From: Branchipolynoe longqiensis
Lineage: Eukaryota > Annelida > Polychaeta > Phyllodocida > Polynoidae
Direction: 5' to 3'
DNA length: 64,000 nucleotides
Assembly (NCBI GenBank): GCA_030323885.1
Contig: CM059187.1
Coordinates: forward strand, 127,825,525 to 127,889,524
Shown: positions 8,641 through 19,985 of the stretch, in pieces
How the letters are laid out: each line of letters begins with the position of its first letter
Position numbering within the stretch: the stretch's first letter is position 1
Translations under genes and position numbers: made by a program
The notes under the pieces: generated by a model
Databases searched by the model: none
What the model saw: only the letters and a program-made list of their open reading frames with translations
Told to the model about the DNA's origin: nothing

Positions 8641-11160
8641 ACACCATACTCAGTATACTACGAAGCTACACACCATGTACCACACTACATTATATACTAT
8701 ACTACAGTATATAGTAAATTACACTATATACTACACTACACCATATAGTAAACGACACAATATACTACACTACTAGTACATTACACCAGATTAACTTACA
8801 CCATACTCAGTACACTACAAAGGTACGCACCATGTACCACACTACATTATATACTATACTACAGTATATAGTAAATTACACTATATACTACACTACACTA
8901 TATAGTAAACGACTCAATATACTACACCACTAGTACATTAGGCCATATTCACTTACACCATACTCAGTATACTACGAAGCTACACACCATGTACCACACT
9001 ACATTATATACTATACTACAGTATATAGTAAATTACACTATATACTACACTACACTATATAGTAAACTACACAATATACTACACCACTAGTACATTACGC
9101 CATATTCACTTACACCATACTCAGTATACTACGAAGCTACACACCATGTACCACACTACATCATATACTATACTACAGTATATAGTAAATTACACTATAT
9201 ACTACACTACACCATATAGTAAACTACACAATATACTACACCACTAGTACATTACGCCATATTCACTTACACCATACTCAGTACACTACAAAGGTATGCA
9301 CCATGTACCACACTACATTATATACTATGCTACAGTATATAGTAAATTACACTATATACTACACTACACTATATAGTAAACTACACAATATACCACACCA
9401 CTAGTACATTACGCCATATTCACTTACACCATACTCAGTATACTACGAAGCTACACACCATGTACCACACTACATTATATACTATACTACAGTATATAGT
9501 AAATTACACTATATACTACACTACACTATATAGTAAACGACTCAATATACTACACTACTAGTACATTACGCCATATTAACTTACACCATACTCAGTACAC
9601 TACAAAGGTACGCACCATGTACCACACTACATTATATACTATACTACAGTATATAGTAAATTACACTATATACTACACTACACCATATAGTAAACTACAC
9701 AATATACTACACCACTAGTACATTACGCCATATTAACTTACACCATACTCAGTACACTACAAAGGTACGCACCATGTACCACACTACATTATATACTATA
9801 CTACAGTATATAGTAAATTACACTATATACTACACTACACTATATAGTAAACGACTCAATATACTACACTACTAGTACATTACGCCATATTAACTTACAC
9901 CATACTCAGTACGCTACAAAGGTACGCACCATGTACCACACTACATTATATACTATACTACAGTATATAGTAAATTACACTATATACTACACTACACTAT
10001 ATAGTAAACTACACAATATACCACACCACTAGTACATTACGCCATATTCACTTACACCATACTCAGTACACTACAAAGGTACGCACCATGTACCACACTA
10101 CATTATATACTATACTACAGTATATAGTAAATTACACTATATACTACACTACACTATATAGTAAACTACACAATATACCACACCACTAGTACATTAGGCC
10201 ATATTCACTTACACCATACTCAGTATACTACGAAGCTACACACCATGTACCACACTACATTATATACTATGCTACAGTATATAGTAAATTACACTATATA
10301 CTACACTACACTATATAGTAAACAACACAATATACTACACTACTAGTACATTACGCCATATCAACTTACACCATACTCAGTACACTACAAAGGTACGCAC
10401 CATGTACCACACTACATTATATACTATACTACAGTATATAGTAAATTACACTATATACTACACTACACTATATAGTAAACGACTCAATATACTACACTAC
10501 TAGTACATTCCGCCATATTAACTTACACCATACTCAGTACACCACAAAGGTACGCACCATGTACCACACTACATTATATACTATACTACAGTATATAGTA
10601 AATTACACTATATACTACACTACACCATATAGTAAACTACACAATATACTACACCACTAGTACATTACGCCATATTCACTTACACCATACTCAGTACACG
10701 ACAAAGGTACGCACCATGTACCACACTACATTATATACTATACTACAGTATATAGTAAATTACACTATATACTACACTACACCATATAGTAAACTACACA
10801 ATATACTACACCACTAGTACATTACGCCATATTCACTTACACCATACTCAGTACACTACAAAGGTACGCACCATGTACCACACTACATTATATACTATAC
10901 TACAGTATATAGTAAATTACACTATATACTACACTACACCATATAGTAAACTACACAATATACCACACCACTAGTACATTAGGCCATATTCACTTACACC
11001 ATACTCAGTACACTACAAAGGTACGCACCATGTACCACACTACATTATATACTATACTACAGTATATAGTAAATTACACTATATACTACACTACACTATA
11101 TAGTAAACTACACAATATACAACACTACTAGTACATTAGGCCATATTCACTTACAACATC
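8641..11160. repeat. 157-bp satellite array, 16 regular units
   Basis: The marker GTACCACACTACAT falls at 8677, 8834, 8991, 9148, 9305, 9462, 9619, 9776, 9933, 10090, 10247, 10404, 10561, 10718, 10875 and 11032: fifteen successive intervals of exactly 157 bp. Units differ by substitutions at a few linked sites (CGAAGCTACACACC against CAAAGGTACGCACC; CTACACAAT against CGACTCAAT; ATATTCAC against ATATTAAC) in mixed combinations. Units are very AT-rich with TATA palindromes (TATATAGT / ACTATATA). No coding. Confidence 0.97.
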
Positions 11161-11342
11161 CTTACTCCGCTACACTACAATGCACTATATACTACATTAC
11201 ATTATATAGTAAACTAACTATATATTACACTACAATGCACTATATACTACATTACATTATATAGTACACTGCACTATATATTACACTACAATACAATATA
11301 TACAACAGTACACCACACTACAATACTACCTCGTAGGATCAA
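11161..11342. repeat. Degenerate right edge of satellite
   Basis: TATATACTACATTACATTAT-type sequence with a shorter period (about 58 bp between ACAATGCACTATATACTA at 11178 and 11231), ending at the LINE 3' terminus. Confidence 0.7.
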
Positions 11343-11853
11343 TCAATCAATAGTTCCGTCCTCTAGTCGAGGGTTGGATGCAATGGTTCTCCACTTGTCC
11401 CGATGTTGTGCTGTTCTGATAGACTGTGAATAATTCAAGCCTGTCCACTGTGAAATATTTGTAAACCATGATGTTCTTGGTCTCCCTCTGTCCAAAATAA
11501 ATAAGTTTCTTTGTCTGTATAGTAGCAAACAAGCGTTTCTTATTTTTAATTTTTCTGAGAACTTCTTTGTTGGTGATCTTCTTTGGCCATGATATTTTCA
11601 TCATCCTTCGATAAGTCCACATCTCAAATGCTGCTAAACGTTTGTACATTTTCTTAGAGATTGTCCATATCTCTGCCCCATACATTAGAGTAGACCACAC
11701 ATAACACTGAAGAATACGCTTCCTTGTTTGTATTAATATCTTACTTGATGTTAACACTCTATATATTTTGGAGAATGTTGTTCGGGCTATTGTTATCCTT
11801 CTTTTAATTTCTTCCCCGTAGTATAATTGCTTTAAATCATTTGTTTGACTCAC
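11343..11853 (-). pseudogene. LINE reverse transcriptase C-terminal remnant, second family
   Basis: On the minus strand, a frame from 11853 encodes EEIKRRITIARTTFSKI, then TRKRILQCYVWSTLMYGAEI and WTISKKMYKRLAAFEMW..., which is the post-polymerase region of LINE ORF2 (the Y-G-A-E-x-W-T motif is typical). Near 11540-11480 the frame jumps: the continuation (RGRPRTSWFTNISQWTGLNY ... DKWRTIASN ... EDGTID, then TGA) is in another frame and the ~40 residues usually between these blocks are missing. So there is an internal deletion with a frameshift. The element ends in TTGATTGATTGA on its sense strand. It differs from the 848-1512 family in sequence and tail. Confidence 0.85.
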
Positions 11854-11937
11854 CCTGGGCTGGAACCCAGGGTTGGATTACCACGACCTGCCACATGAGA
11901 GGTGGGAGCTCAACACATTCAGCCATCCCACCAGGAT
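11854..11937 (-). mobile_element. tRNA-like head (head C) joined to LINE fragment
   Basis: Minus strand: GGTGGGATGGCTGAATGTGT, then CTCATGTGGCAGGTCGTGG, then a B-box-like stretch. It leads straight into the LINE remnant with no SINE-T body between. Head-C-like sequence is also seen at 26292, 37690 and 18900. Confidence 0.55.
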
Positions 11938-12036
11938 TTCTTTTTCGTGAGTTATTGATATTCACATTATAAATAAAATTAGTACTCTTTCTTTTATACC
12001 AAATCCAGTTATTTTTTTTCTTGGAAAGGTTTTATA
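11938..12036. other. Short AT-rich interval
   Basis: Nothing recognised. Confidence 0.4.
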
Positions 12037-12038
12037 TA

Positions 12039-12239
12039 CAGTCAACTCAATTCAATCCAACACACATTTAATTAAGAAATCTCACTATCACACCAAGTCA
12101 GTCGTTGAACCGACTCGCACCATCCAACCAATGCATTGGGGGTGGATTAGGGTCTAAAATCACTCATCCACAAAATCTTGGCTAATCCCAAAAATTGGGT
12201 GCTGGGATCAAAGTAGTCCGGATTGATGAGGGTTGACTG
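12039..12239. mobile_element. pogo/Tigger-like MITE, 201 bp
   Basis: The termini are inverted: CAGTCAACTCAATTCAATCC on the left, and the right end reads the reverse complement of CAGTCAACCCTCATCAATCC. TA dinucleotides flank both sides (12037-12038, 12240-12241), the target duplication of Tc1/mariner-type elements; CAGT(C/T)-AACCC termini are typical of pogo/Tigger. No transposase. Confidence 0.75.
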
Positions 12240-12241
12240 TA

Positions 12242-12640
12242 CGTACTTGGAATTTTCCAGACAGCAGCACTGTGTGCCGAGCTGCATAGCTAACAATATG
12301 CACGCGGGCCTGTAGATGGAATTGCACTTTAATGTCTGCAGCCAACCTTTGCGGCGCCAGGCTTCTTGTTTTGGCACTATTCAGTATACAGGGCACAGTG
12401 CTGTAGATTCTAATCTGCGTTCAAATTCTTTAAGGCGTGCTGTCCGTGTGGCTTCTTTACGCCACAGGGGGGCGTGGCGGTCGCCGTAAAGCTGCACAGG
12501 GGGTACAGGAGTAAGGCAGGCGGCGGAAGGGGTGTATTGGGGGAGTGGGTGAGGTTAGTGTGGAGGGTGATGGTGAGGGTAGGGGTGGCTTGGTGAGTCG
12601 GACACTGGAGGAGTAGGAGTCCGGATGGTAGTGAAGAGAA
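12242..12640. other. Unique interval, GC-richer at right
   Basis: 12457-12640 is G-rich and precedes the minisatellite. No gene recognised. Confidence 0.4.
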
Positions 12641-12882
12641 AGGAGAGGGAACGAGAGGGAACGAGAGGGAACGAGAGGGAACGAGAGGGAACCAGAGGGA
12701 ACGCGAGGGAACGAGAGGGAACGAGAGGGAACGAGAGCGAACGAAAGGGAACGAGAGGGAACGAGAGGGAACGAGAGGGAACGAGAGGGAACGAGAGGGA
12801 ACGAGAGGGAACGAGAGGGAACGAGAGGGAACGAGAGGGAACGAGAGGGAACGAGAGGGAACGAGAGGGAACGAGAGGGAGA
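12641..12882. repeat. 10-bp minisatellite GAGGGAACGA
   Basis: About 24 tandem units of GAGGGAACGA with rare substitutions (GAGCGAACGA, GAGGGAACCA). A 10-bp period keeps frames open as a 10-residue repeat, producing false 118-aa (+) and 206-aa (-) frames. Confidence 0.97.
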
Positions 12883-13411
12883 GAACCAGCTATTCGAACA
12901 TACCCTGTTGGTTTTTATAGACACATTGTTGTTCCCCCTAGAATACTCTCCCCCCCGACTCCATCCAACCCAGACCTCTAGCGAAATAATCAGGAACTTC
13001 CTTCCGGTTATATGGACTGTATTTTCAAACCAATTAGACATTGCCATGTGACGAATATAAACCATGCTAATCCCCAATGGGAAATAAGGAATGAGAAGCA
13101 GTCCTAATTACTGGTGCTGTTTGAAGAGGCTGCACAGCCAGCTTCCGCAGTTGAAGATTACTGCTAGTCAAGGTTATCAGGTTATCCTCCTTCGTTATGC
13201 ACTGCTTAAATAGCTTATTTCTCTCCGCTCAGCGAACACTAAGTTAACTTTGCATCTCCATAACTTGGAATGCACAGAGAAACTCTACATTTTGCCCTGT
13301 GATGTTTGATATCTTGCTTCTCTTAGCCTTGTTTTGGGGTTCCTCGAGTTATTAGTTTATAGTTATTGTGTATAGTTATTGGAACACACTCTGTGTGCAG
13401 GGCGCACTGGA
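12883..13411. other. Unique interval
   Basis: Mixed composition; no gene, repeat or regulatory motif recognised with confidence. Confidence 0.4.
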
Positions 13412-13674
13412 CCTGTTGTGTCCTAATTGGTAGAGTCCCAGGTTTCCCATGCGGAAGGTCAGGATTTAGAAATACTCGGTTGAGTCAAATCAATGACTTA
13501 CAGAATTGATACTTGTTGCTAGCTAGCCTGGCGCGGGACATTGTTAGGATAGGGCAAGCACTGGTTAGCACAGTATTGGAATAATGTTATTGGGTGGGAA
13601 AATGGGTCATGGTGCTGGCCGCCTGGTCTCCCATTGGGGCAGCACTAGTATTAAGTCAGCAAAAGTCAGTGCCC

Positions 13675-13796
13675 ATCTTGATATGACCTTCCATCCTGAT
13701 ATGACCTTCCATCCTGATATGACCTTCCATCCTGATATGACCTTCCATCCTGATATGACCTTCCATCCTGATATGACCTTCCATCCTGATATGACC
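13675..13796. repeat. 18-bp tandem array inside SINE 3' module
   Basis: Seven copies of CCATCCTGATATGACCTT expanded from the first half of the module. The array starts at the same point at which solo modules start. Confidence 0.95.
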
Positions 13797-13801
13797 TATA
13801 A

Positions 13802-14006
13802 AGCCCCGTTCACACACGCACCTTAAATCGCCTCAACTAGTTCACCTCATCTAATCCATCTCATGAAGCGGTTTACTTGAGGCGAACTAGTTGAGTCGAA
13901 TCAGCCCTAATTCGCCTCAGCTGCGCATTCACACACACGTTTTGAGCCGACTTAGAAATGAGGCAAACTAGTTGAGGCGACTTAAGGTGTGTGTGTGAAC
14001 GGGGAT
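13802..14006. mobile_element. PIF/Harbinger-like MITE, 205 bp
   Basis: Terminal inverted repeats of about 45 bp: the left begins AGCCCCGTTCACACACGCAC and the right is its near-mirror, ending GTGTGTGTGAACGGGGAT. The inner block CGCCTCAACTAGTT is inverted too. Flanks are TAA / TTA; the interrupted SINE has TTA at this point, so a 3-bp TWA duplication with one change is likely, as in PIF/Harbinger. Confidence 0.85.
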
Positions 14007-14037
14007 TTAGAGGTGTCCATGACGTAAAACTCGAACA

Positions 14038-14724
14038 ATCAACTTGCAAAGTTTATGTATCTCTGAACAATTGATGGTATTACATTCTATGTTGTATCAA
14101 GATAAGAGTTTACATTAGATTAAATTGAAGTAGTTGTCAGAGAACTTCTCCACATATTCTTTATAAATATATACTGTCAACTATCTACTTCTAAAATCAC
14201 TTGTTGGGCCCAGTATCTGAAATATCACACAAGAAGACAACAATATTGTACTCACATGGTTTAATCCAAACTAAAGTTGACACAAACACATGTTATACAC
14301 AGATCTGGACTGGCTGGTAGTGGTAGTGAGAGAGAGTGCGCATCTGACCTGCACCCCTATTTATATCGAGTTATTAGTCATGTGACCTAGCTTTCTTGTA
14401 CCTGGCACCCATTTGCTTGCAGAGTGATGTATACGGTAGCTATCACATAGAAACCCCTTTTCTGTGAAATAGTCCCTTTATTACTGTGCAACCACATTAA
14501 TAATATTTATTACCTCTATATCATTATATGCACATACAACATGCTCTTAGAATATTCTTTAGCTACCCCAAAATTCCGAAATATTTTACAAACTGATATG
14601 ACCATAGATGTTGCCAAGATGTGAACCTCCAAGAAACAAACATAGCGCATTGTGCATGTGTATGTTATTTTCACGTGTCAGGTTGGCGGTGTTAGAAGTG
14701 CAGGGATGGCGGCACTTGGGGATG
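14038..14724. other. Unique AT-rich interval with a decayed solo 3' module
   Basis: CTGATATGACCATAGATGTT (14593) with a CTCCAAGAAACAAAC tail is a decayed SINE-T 3' module at 14593-14642. The rest is unrecognised. Confidence 0.5.
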
Positions 14725-14960
14725 TAGGTTAGTAAATGACCGCGGGTAAAATACGCGAGTTTGGTCCTCTTGCTCGCCCCCAACTGGCCGCTACTATTTC
14801 ACACTCTCGTCTAATTAGGCGCCCCTTCCTGCGCCGCCCAGTCCCGGCCGCCAGCCGATCCTCGCGAGATTGCCGCGTCACGTGGCCGAGATCACGTGAT
14901 AACGCAGCGGTCGTGTCCGCGTCTGCTGCGCTACATTTTACCTGAGATACGTCCTGATTA
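14725..14960. promoter_or_regulatory. CpG-rich patch with two E-boxes
   Basis: CpG density rises sharply against the flanks. CACGTG is found at 14879-14884 and 14893-14898 (14 bp between starts), CTCGCGAG at 14861-14868 and CTAATTAG at 14811-14818. This could be a promoter or enhancer, but no exon is seen on either side. Inference only. Confidence 0.35.
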
Positions 14961-14965
14961 CGCGG

Positions 14966-15530
14966 CTCAACCCCCCCCCCCCCACCTTGTACCCCCACCT
15001 TGTACCCCCACCTCACCCCCCACTCATCCCGCCCGCCCCAGCTTCCCCCATCCATCCAACTATCCAAGCACCCCTTGCCCGCATCAACTACATCCACCCG
15101 CTACCCCACCAACTCCACCCTATCACTATCCTACAACCTCCACCAGCCCCCACGCCATCCTCCCTGCACCACACACACCATACCCACACAATTCCCTCAC
15201 CACACACAATCCCCTCACCACACAATCCATACACCCACCCACTACACACCGACCACACATGCACCACATCCACCACATCCTACCAACCCTTTCAGTCCCT
15301 CCCACCAACGCCCACGCTATTCTCACTCCACCACCAACTCCAACCACAGTCATACCCTCACCACAACTCATCACACTAACACGCCACTACATGCACACCC
15401 ACACGTCCCACCAACTCCTCCAACCAACCCCTCACACCAACCCCCACCTTATCCTCACTCCAACACCATCTTCACCCCTATCCACTCCCTCACCACATCC
15501 GTCCCCCGGCCAGTTGGGGGGGGGGCAGTT
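14966..15530. repeat. C-rich low-complexity tract
   Basis: CCACC / CACAC-rich, irregular period, ending in a G-run near 15518. It creates overlapping false frames of up to 229 aa. Confidence 0.85.
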
Positions 15531-16110
15531 GGGGGTGGATAGTGAGTGGGTATATAGCGTTGGGGTTGAGGTCGTGACAGAGTGACTGGGTGAAGGAATG
15601 AAGGAATGACAGAAGGAATGAGTGGTTGCACCGGGAGCTGTATGAGGATTAGGAGCGGGGAAGGGGTGTTAAACTTGCAGGATGGTATGGAAAGAGATCC
15701 CTATCTTAGCTGAAAAATAAGAGCAACTAGGATCAGGAAGCCAAGGTCTGTGTGTGGGTATGGTGTGGGTGTGGGATGGTGGAGTGAGGATGGTTGGTGA
15801 AGAGTGAGGGATGACGGGGTGAAGGTGGGCGGGTGAGGCGGGAGGGGGAATGTGAGGGGATGGAGCGTGGGGGGAGAAGACGGGGACGAGACAGGATTAC
15901 AACAGATGTCTACTGCGAATCAGGAAGCCGAGAAGGTTGTCCAGGCCGGGCAGTGGGGACAAGATCTGAGTTTTGTGTATGCACCACAAGGGATGGTGGG
16001 GGGGGGGGGGGGGAGTATTAAAGGTAGAAGGGTGGAGAAAGGTGGGGAAAGGATGGTGAAAGGTGAAGGTGAAGATGCTGAAGAGAGTCTATTCTCAAAT
16101 CAAATCGCAG
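15531..16110. other. G-rich interval containing one coding-like stretch
   Basis: Mostly GGGTGGAG-type sequence with a G-run at 15996-16014. The stretch 15904-15995 is less biased and reads MSTANQEAEKVVQAGQWG in one frame, directly after TTACAACAG, which resembles a splice acceptor. A G-run ends it. I do not recognise the peptide; it may be chance. Confidence 0.3.
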
Positions 16111-16454
16111 ATTTCCGTACAAAAAAGATCGGCTGAGATTCTTGATGACCATGAAGGTATGTTTGGATCTGCCTGTTCTGTGTGTGTGTGTGGGTTAGAG
16201 GTAGGAGTTGATGGTAGGTAGGCAGCTGTCACGAGGAAATTAACAGCACAACCCGGAGTATGGTGGGACAATTTGTGAACATATGAGACGGATTAACTTG
16301 ACGGAACTGGGTATTGCAGAAAAGGATTTCAGGGAAGACTTCAGGGAAAATTCAGCATAAACTACCCCGGCAGGGAGGAGGAAGGGTGTGATATGTTGGA
16401 GCTTTATGTCGTATCAATAGGTAAGGCAATATCAAACGGATACCGATTCATGAC
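16111..16454. other. Unique interval
   Basis: Nothing recognised. Confidence 0.4.
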
Positions 16455-16521
16455 TGACTGTAGGCCCGGTGACTTGATAGTTCTGCCCTATTGGGAGACT
16501 GGAATGCTGGCACCATGAACC
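16455..16521 (-). mobile_element. SINE-T body fragment
   Basis: GTGACTTGATAGTTCTGCCC to GCTGGCACCATGA matches the mid-body in reverse. It is cut by the next SINE, so it is probably the older host copy. Confidence 0.65.
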
Positions 16522-16830
16522 GATTGGTCGGTTGGTTGGTTGTTGGAGTTTTACGTCCTGGCAACAGCTAAGGTCATACCAGGACGGGTACCAACTTGTG
16601 ATAGTGTGCACTCATGGCACCATGTTAGTGCTGCCCCTACTGGGAGACCAGGCTGCCAGCATGATCTGATATCTCACATTATCCTGACACTAAAGCAAAC
16701 ATTCCTTGCCCTATCCTAATAATGATAAGCGCCTGGCTAGAAAGTGACAATTATCAATTTGTAAGACATTGGTTTGACTCGAGCAGAGTTCGAACCTAAG
16801 GGTTCGAATCCTACGATCTACCCTTCCCCT
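16522..16830 (-). mobile_element. SINE-T, head A remnant, tail 2
   Basis: The reverse tail (GGTTGGTTGGTTGTTGGAGT) is well preserved, then module, body and part of the head (GGTTCGAATCCTACGATCTA). The outermost head is missing. Confidence 0.85.
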
Positions 16831-17317
16831 GTACCCCCACTCATACCCTTACCCCTTTAACCCCACCCATAGCAATTACCCCTGCCATCAACCCGACCCA
16901 CACCTCTACACACACCCTACCATCGCCCGTACCCCTACCACACCCCTACCCCTACCACACCCCTATACATACCCTTACCGTGAGATCCAAGCGAGGCAGG
17001 GGTGTGATACCAACGCCTCACACTACCCCTACATCTGGATCCACCATGTACAGTGTGTAGAGGCAGCTTAGTTTCTGCTAGAGGCGGGATTGATCTTTTA
17101 GTAGGTATGTTCTAATCTAAGCAGACATTGGTGCTGATTAGACGATAAGGTGTGCTAATTGCACAGGGTAACTGCTTATGATAGGCATAAAAAAAACTAG
17201 CAGGAGGTGTATATCTCACAACCCCTCCCTCTCCAGCCCTCGGGTAATCAAAGCAGGCAGATGAGGCGATAGGGATGACACCTGGTAGATAACACCCACC
17301 ACCCACACCCTATCACG
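16831..17317. other. C-rich then unique interval
   Basis: 16840-16980 is CCCCTACCACA-type low complexity; the remainder is unrecognised. Confidence 0.45.
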
Positions 17318-17800
17318 CACATGGGCAGATGTACACAGTCATGTACACATGTACACGTGTACACGTGTACACGTGTACATGTGTACATGTGTACATATAC
17401 ATGTGTACACAGTCATATACACATGTACCCATGTACATGTGTATGCGTGTACATGTGCACATATGCACACATGCACACCTGCACAAATGTACATGTGTAC
17501 ATGTGTACATGTGCATGTGTGTACATGTGTAAACGTGTACGTGTGCATGTGTCTACATGTGTACACGTATACGTGTGCATATGTGTACACGTGTACACAT
17601 GCACACATCCATAAATGTACATGTGTTCATGTGTACATGTGTACACGTTTACATGTGCATGTGAGTACATGTGTACATGTGTCTTTCTGCATATGTGTAC
17701 ACGTGTACGTGTACATGTGTGTAGAGGTGTACACATGAACCCGTGTACGCGATTCCACATGTACACGTGTACACATGTACAAGAATACACACATCCACGC
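17318..17800. repeat. Alternating purine-pyrimidine array (TGTACACG)n
   Basis: About 480 bp of ACATGTGTACACGTGTAC-type sequence, locally self-complementary and almost strictly alternating purine-pyrimidine, so prone to cruciform or Z-DNA. All six frames stay open as C/T/H/V/Y repeats (up to 135 aa), which is not coding. Confidence 0.95.
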
Positions 17801-18044
17801 ATACGTATATACACATACACCTACCAACCCAGGACACAACGATATCCGCTACAGCAGAAATCACATTGCTGACACGCTGCCCTACCATCTGCCACCACAC
17901 CCACGTAGGGGACTGGGAGGGAGGGGGAAAACCGGCTGGGGAATGGAGGGTGGCGAGATCAGCTTGCCGTATCTGTCAACGGTCCCATATGAGCACCCCC
18001 CTACACTTTCCCATTAACCCCAACACCACAGCGCATTGCATCCC
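17801..18044. other. Unique interval
   Basis: Nothing recognised. Confidence 0.4.
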
Positions 18045-18450
18045 ATTTAGACGCCCCCCTCCACCTCTCCCCCATCCCTCCACCTCTCCCACATCCCTCC
18101 ACCTCTCCCCTACCCTCCACCTCTCCCCCATCCCTCCACCTCTCCCACATCCCTCCACCTCCCCCATCCCTCCACCTCTCACCCATTCCTCCACTTCTCC
18201 TCCAACCCCTCCACCTCTCCCCCATCCCTCCACCTCTCCCCTACCCATTCCAACACTCTCCCCCCATTCCCTCCACCCTCTCCTCCCATCCCTCCACCTC
18301 TCCCCCATCCCCTCCACCTCTCCCCCATCCCTCCACCTCTCCCCCATCCTCCACCTCTCCCCCATCCCTCCACCTCTCCCCCATCCCTCCACCTCTCCCC
18401 CATCCCTCCACCTCTCCCCAACCCTCCACCTCTCCCCTTTCTCTCCATCA
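18045..18450. repeat. Pyrimidine minisatellite CCCTCCACCTCTCCCCCAT
   Basis: A 17-20 bp unit repeated about 20 times with length variation. One strand is nearly all pyrimidine, so triplex formation is possible. False frames up to 278 aa. Confidence 0.93.
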
Positions 18451-18649
18451 CTCCCCACCTTCCCTCTCTTCGTCTGTTTCTCTCTGCCTCCATCCCTCCC
18501 TCCTTTAAAGATGCTTAGTTCGATGAAAGCATCACATTTTCTAACCAAGTCATTGACTAGATTTGATCCTACACAATAGATATACCTACTGTTTTTGCCC
18601 CTATTAAACATCCATTTCTTTTGCATAGAATCATTATTAAATTAATTAA

Positions 18650-18845
18650 ATTGAACCTATCACGGATTGATTGGTTTGCTCAGTGTCAGGATAACGTGGC
18701 TGAGTGGGATCTCGGGTCCTGGTCATGGCGGCCTGGGCTATAAAGTCACCATGAGTGCGCACTGTCACAATTCGATACCTATCCTGATATGACCTTAGAT
18801 GTTTCCTGGACGTACAACCCCAACAAAACAACAGCAACAACCCGT
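18650..18845 (+). mobile_element. SINE-T, 5'-truncated, tail 2-like
   Basis: Starts in the mid-body (GATTGGTTTGCTCAGTGTCA) and ends ACAACCCCAACAAAACAAC. The head and first ~100 bp are absent. Confidence 0.85.
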
Positions 18846-18895
18846 CACCACCGCACGACAATCACAACGCCATCCACCGCTATAACCTGAGACAC

Positions 18896-19085
18896 AACAC
18901 ACCAGTTGGGATGGACAAGGAGATGGATAGAGCTTTCACTTCCCATGCGGCAGGTCATGGTGGCAATCCTCAAGTGATGGGTTCGATCTCAGGCAGAATG
19001 CCTGTTGCTTAGTTTTACTAGGGCAGATCGGTTAGTGGTGGGTTCAGTGCCAGTATCATGTAACTCGGCTTCAGCGAATAATCTA
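18896..19085 (+). mobile_element. Possible diverged tRNA-headed SINE (head C)
   Basis: CACTTCCCATGCGGCAGGTC and GATGGGTTCGATCTC resemble a head with a B box. The downstream body only loosely resembles SINE-T. Confidence 0.35.
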
Positions 19086-19099
19086 GATTACTGACAATA

Positions 19100-19720
19100 T
19101 ACCACCCACGCCCAACCCCAACCCTACCCCCACCTCCACCTCAGCCCACGCCCACACCCACACCCACACCCACACCCCACACCCACACCCCACACCCACA
19201 CCCCACACCCACATCCCACACCCCACACCAACACCCCCCACCCCACCCCCCCACACCCCACCCCCACACCCCACACCCACATCCCACATCCCACATCCCA
19301 CCCCCCACCCCACCCCCCACACCCCCACACCATACGCCACCCCCCACACCATACGCCACCCCCACACCCACCCTCCCACTCCCCACCCACCCACACCCAC
19401 CCACACCCACAACCACAACCCACACCCACACCCACACCCAAACCCACACCAACACCCACACCCAAACCCACCCCACACCCACACCCACACCTCAACCCCA
19501 ACATCCCACATCCCCCCACCCCACATGTACACCCCCACACCCACCCCACCACGCACACCCCACAACGCCACCCCACCCACCCCACTCGCACACCCCACTC
19601 GCACACCCCCACACCCGAAACCCCCCACACCCCCAAATCCCCCACACCCCACCCTACACCCACACTCACACCCACACTGATGCCCACACTCACACCCACA
19701 CCCACATACCACACCCACAC
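19100..19720. repeat. (CCCACA)n array
   Basis: About 620 bp of CCCACACCCACA-type repeats with CCCCACACC variants. False frames on the minus strand up to 211 aa, rich in G, V, C and W. Confidence 0.95.
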
Positions 19721-19985
19721 CTTCCGCCGCACAAAGTCAGCCAGCATTAAAAAACCACCATGTATGTGCGTTCCTAACCTAATAGACCTTCACCAATTGC
19801 TTTCACCTGAAACCCCAATCAAGCAGTTAAAAATAAAACCAGCTCAACCACAATCACCAGGACAACCACTACGACATATCAGCAGCATAGCCGAGCAACA
19901 ATGCCATTGTATAAATCACCTTGCAATCGAAACCATTTCAGGGCTCGATCAAACGCAAGGCCTTCTTCTCAGACAAAAACCGGAC
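19721..19985. other. Unique interval
   Basis: Mixed composition, no repeat recognised. A short frame is open but without support. Confidence 0.35.

Larger units (their letters stand above)
13412..14037 (+). mobile_element. SINE-T interrupted by an 18-bp array and a MITE
   Basis: A decayed head (AATTGGTAGAGTCCCAG) and body run to 13675. The start of the 3' module, CATCCTGATATGACCTTC, is then repeated about seven times at 18-bp period to 13796. A MITE follows (13802-14006), after which the end of the module resumes (GAGGTGTCCATGACGTAAAA). Confidence 0.85.

Noticed and set aside
8641..11160. CRISPR-like array
   Set aside because: Units are contiguous 157-bp satellite copies with no unique spacers, and the DNA is eukaryotic.
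17321..17820. Cys-His-rich frames resembling zinc fingers
   Set aside because: TGT/CAC alternation gives C, H, T and V in all six frames; no finger spacing.
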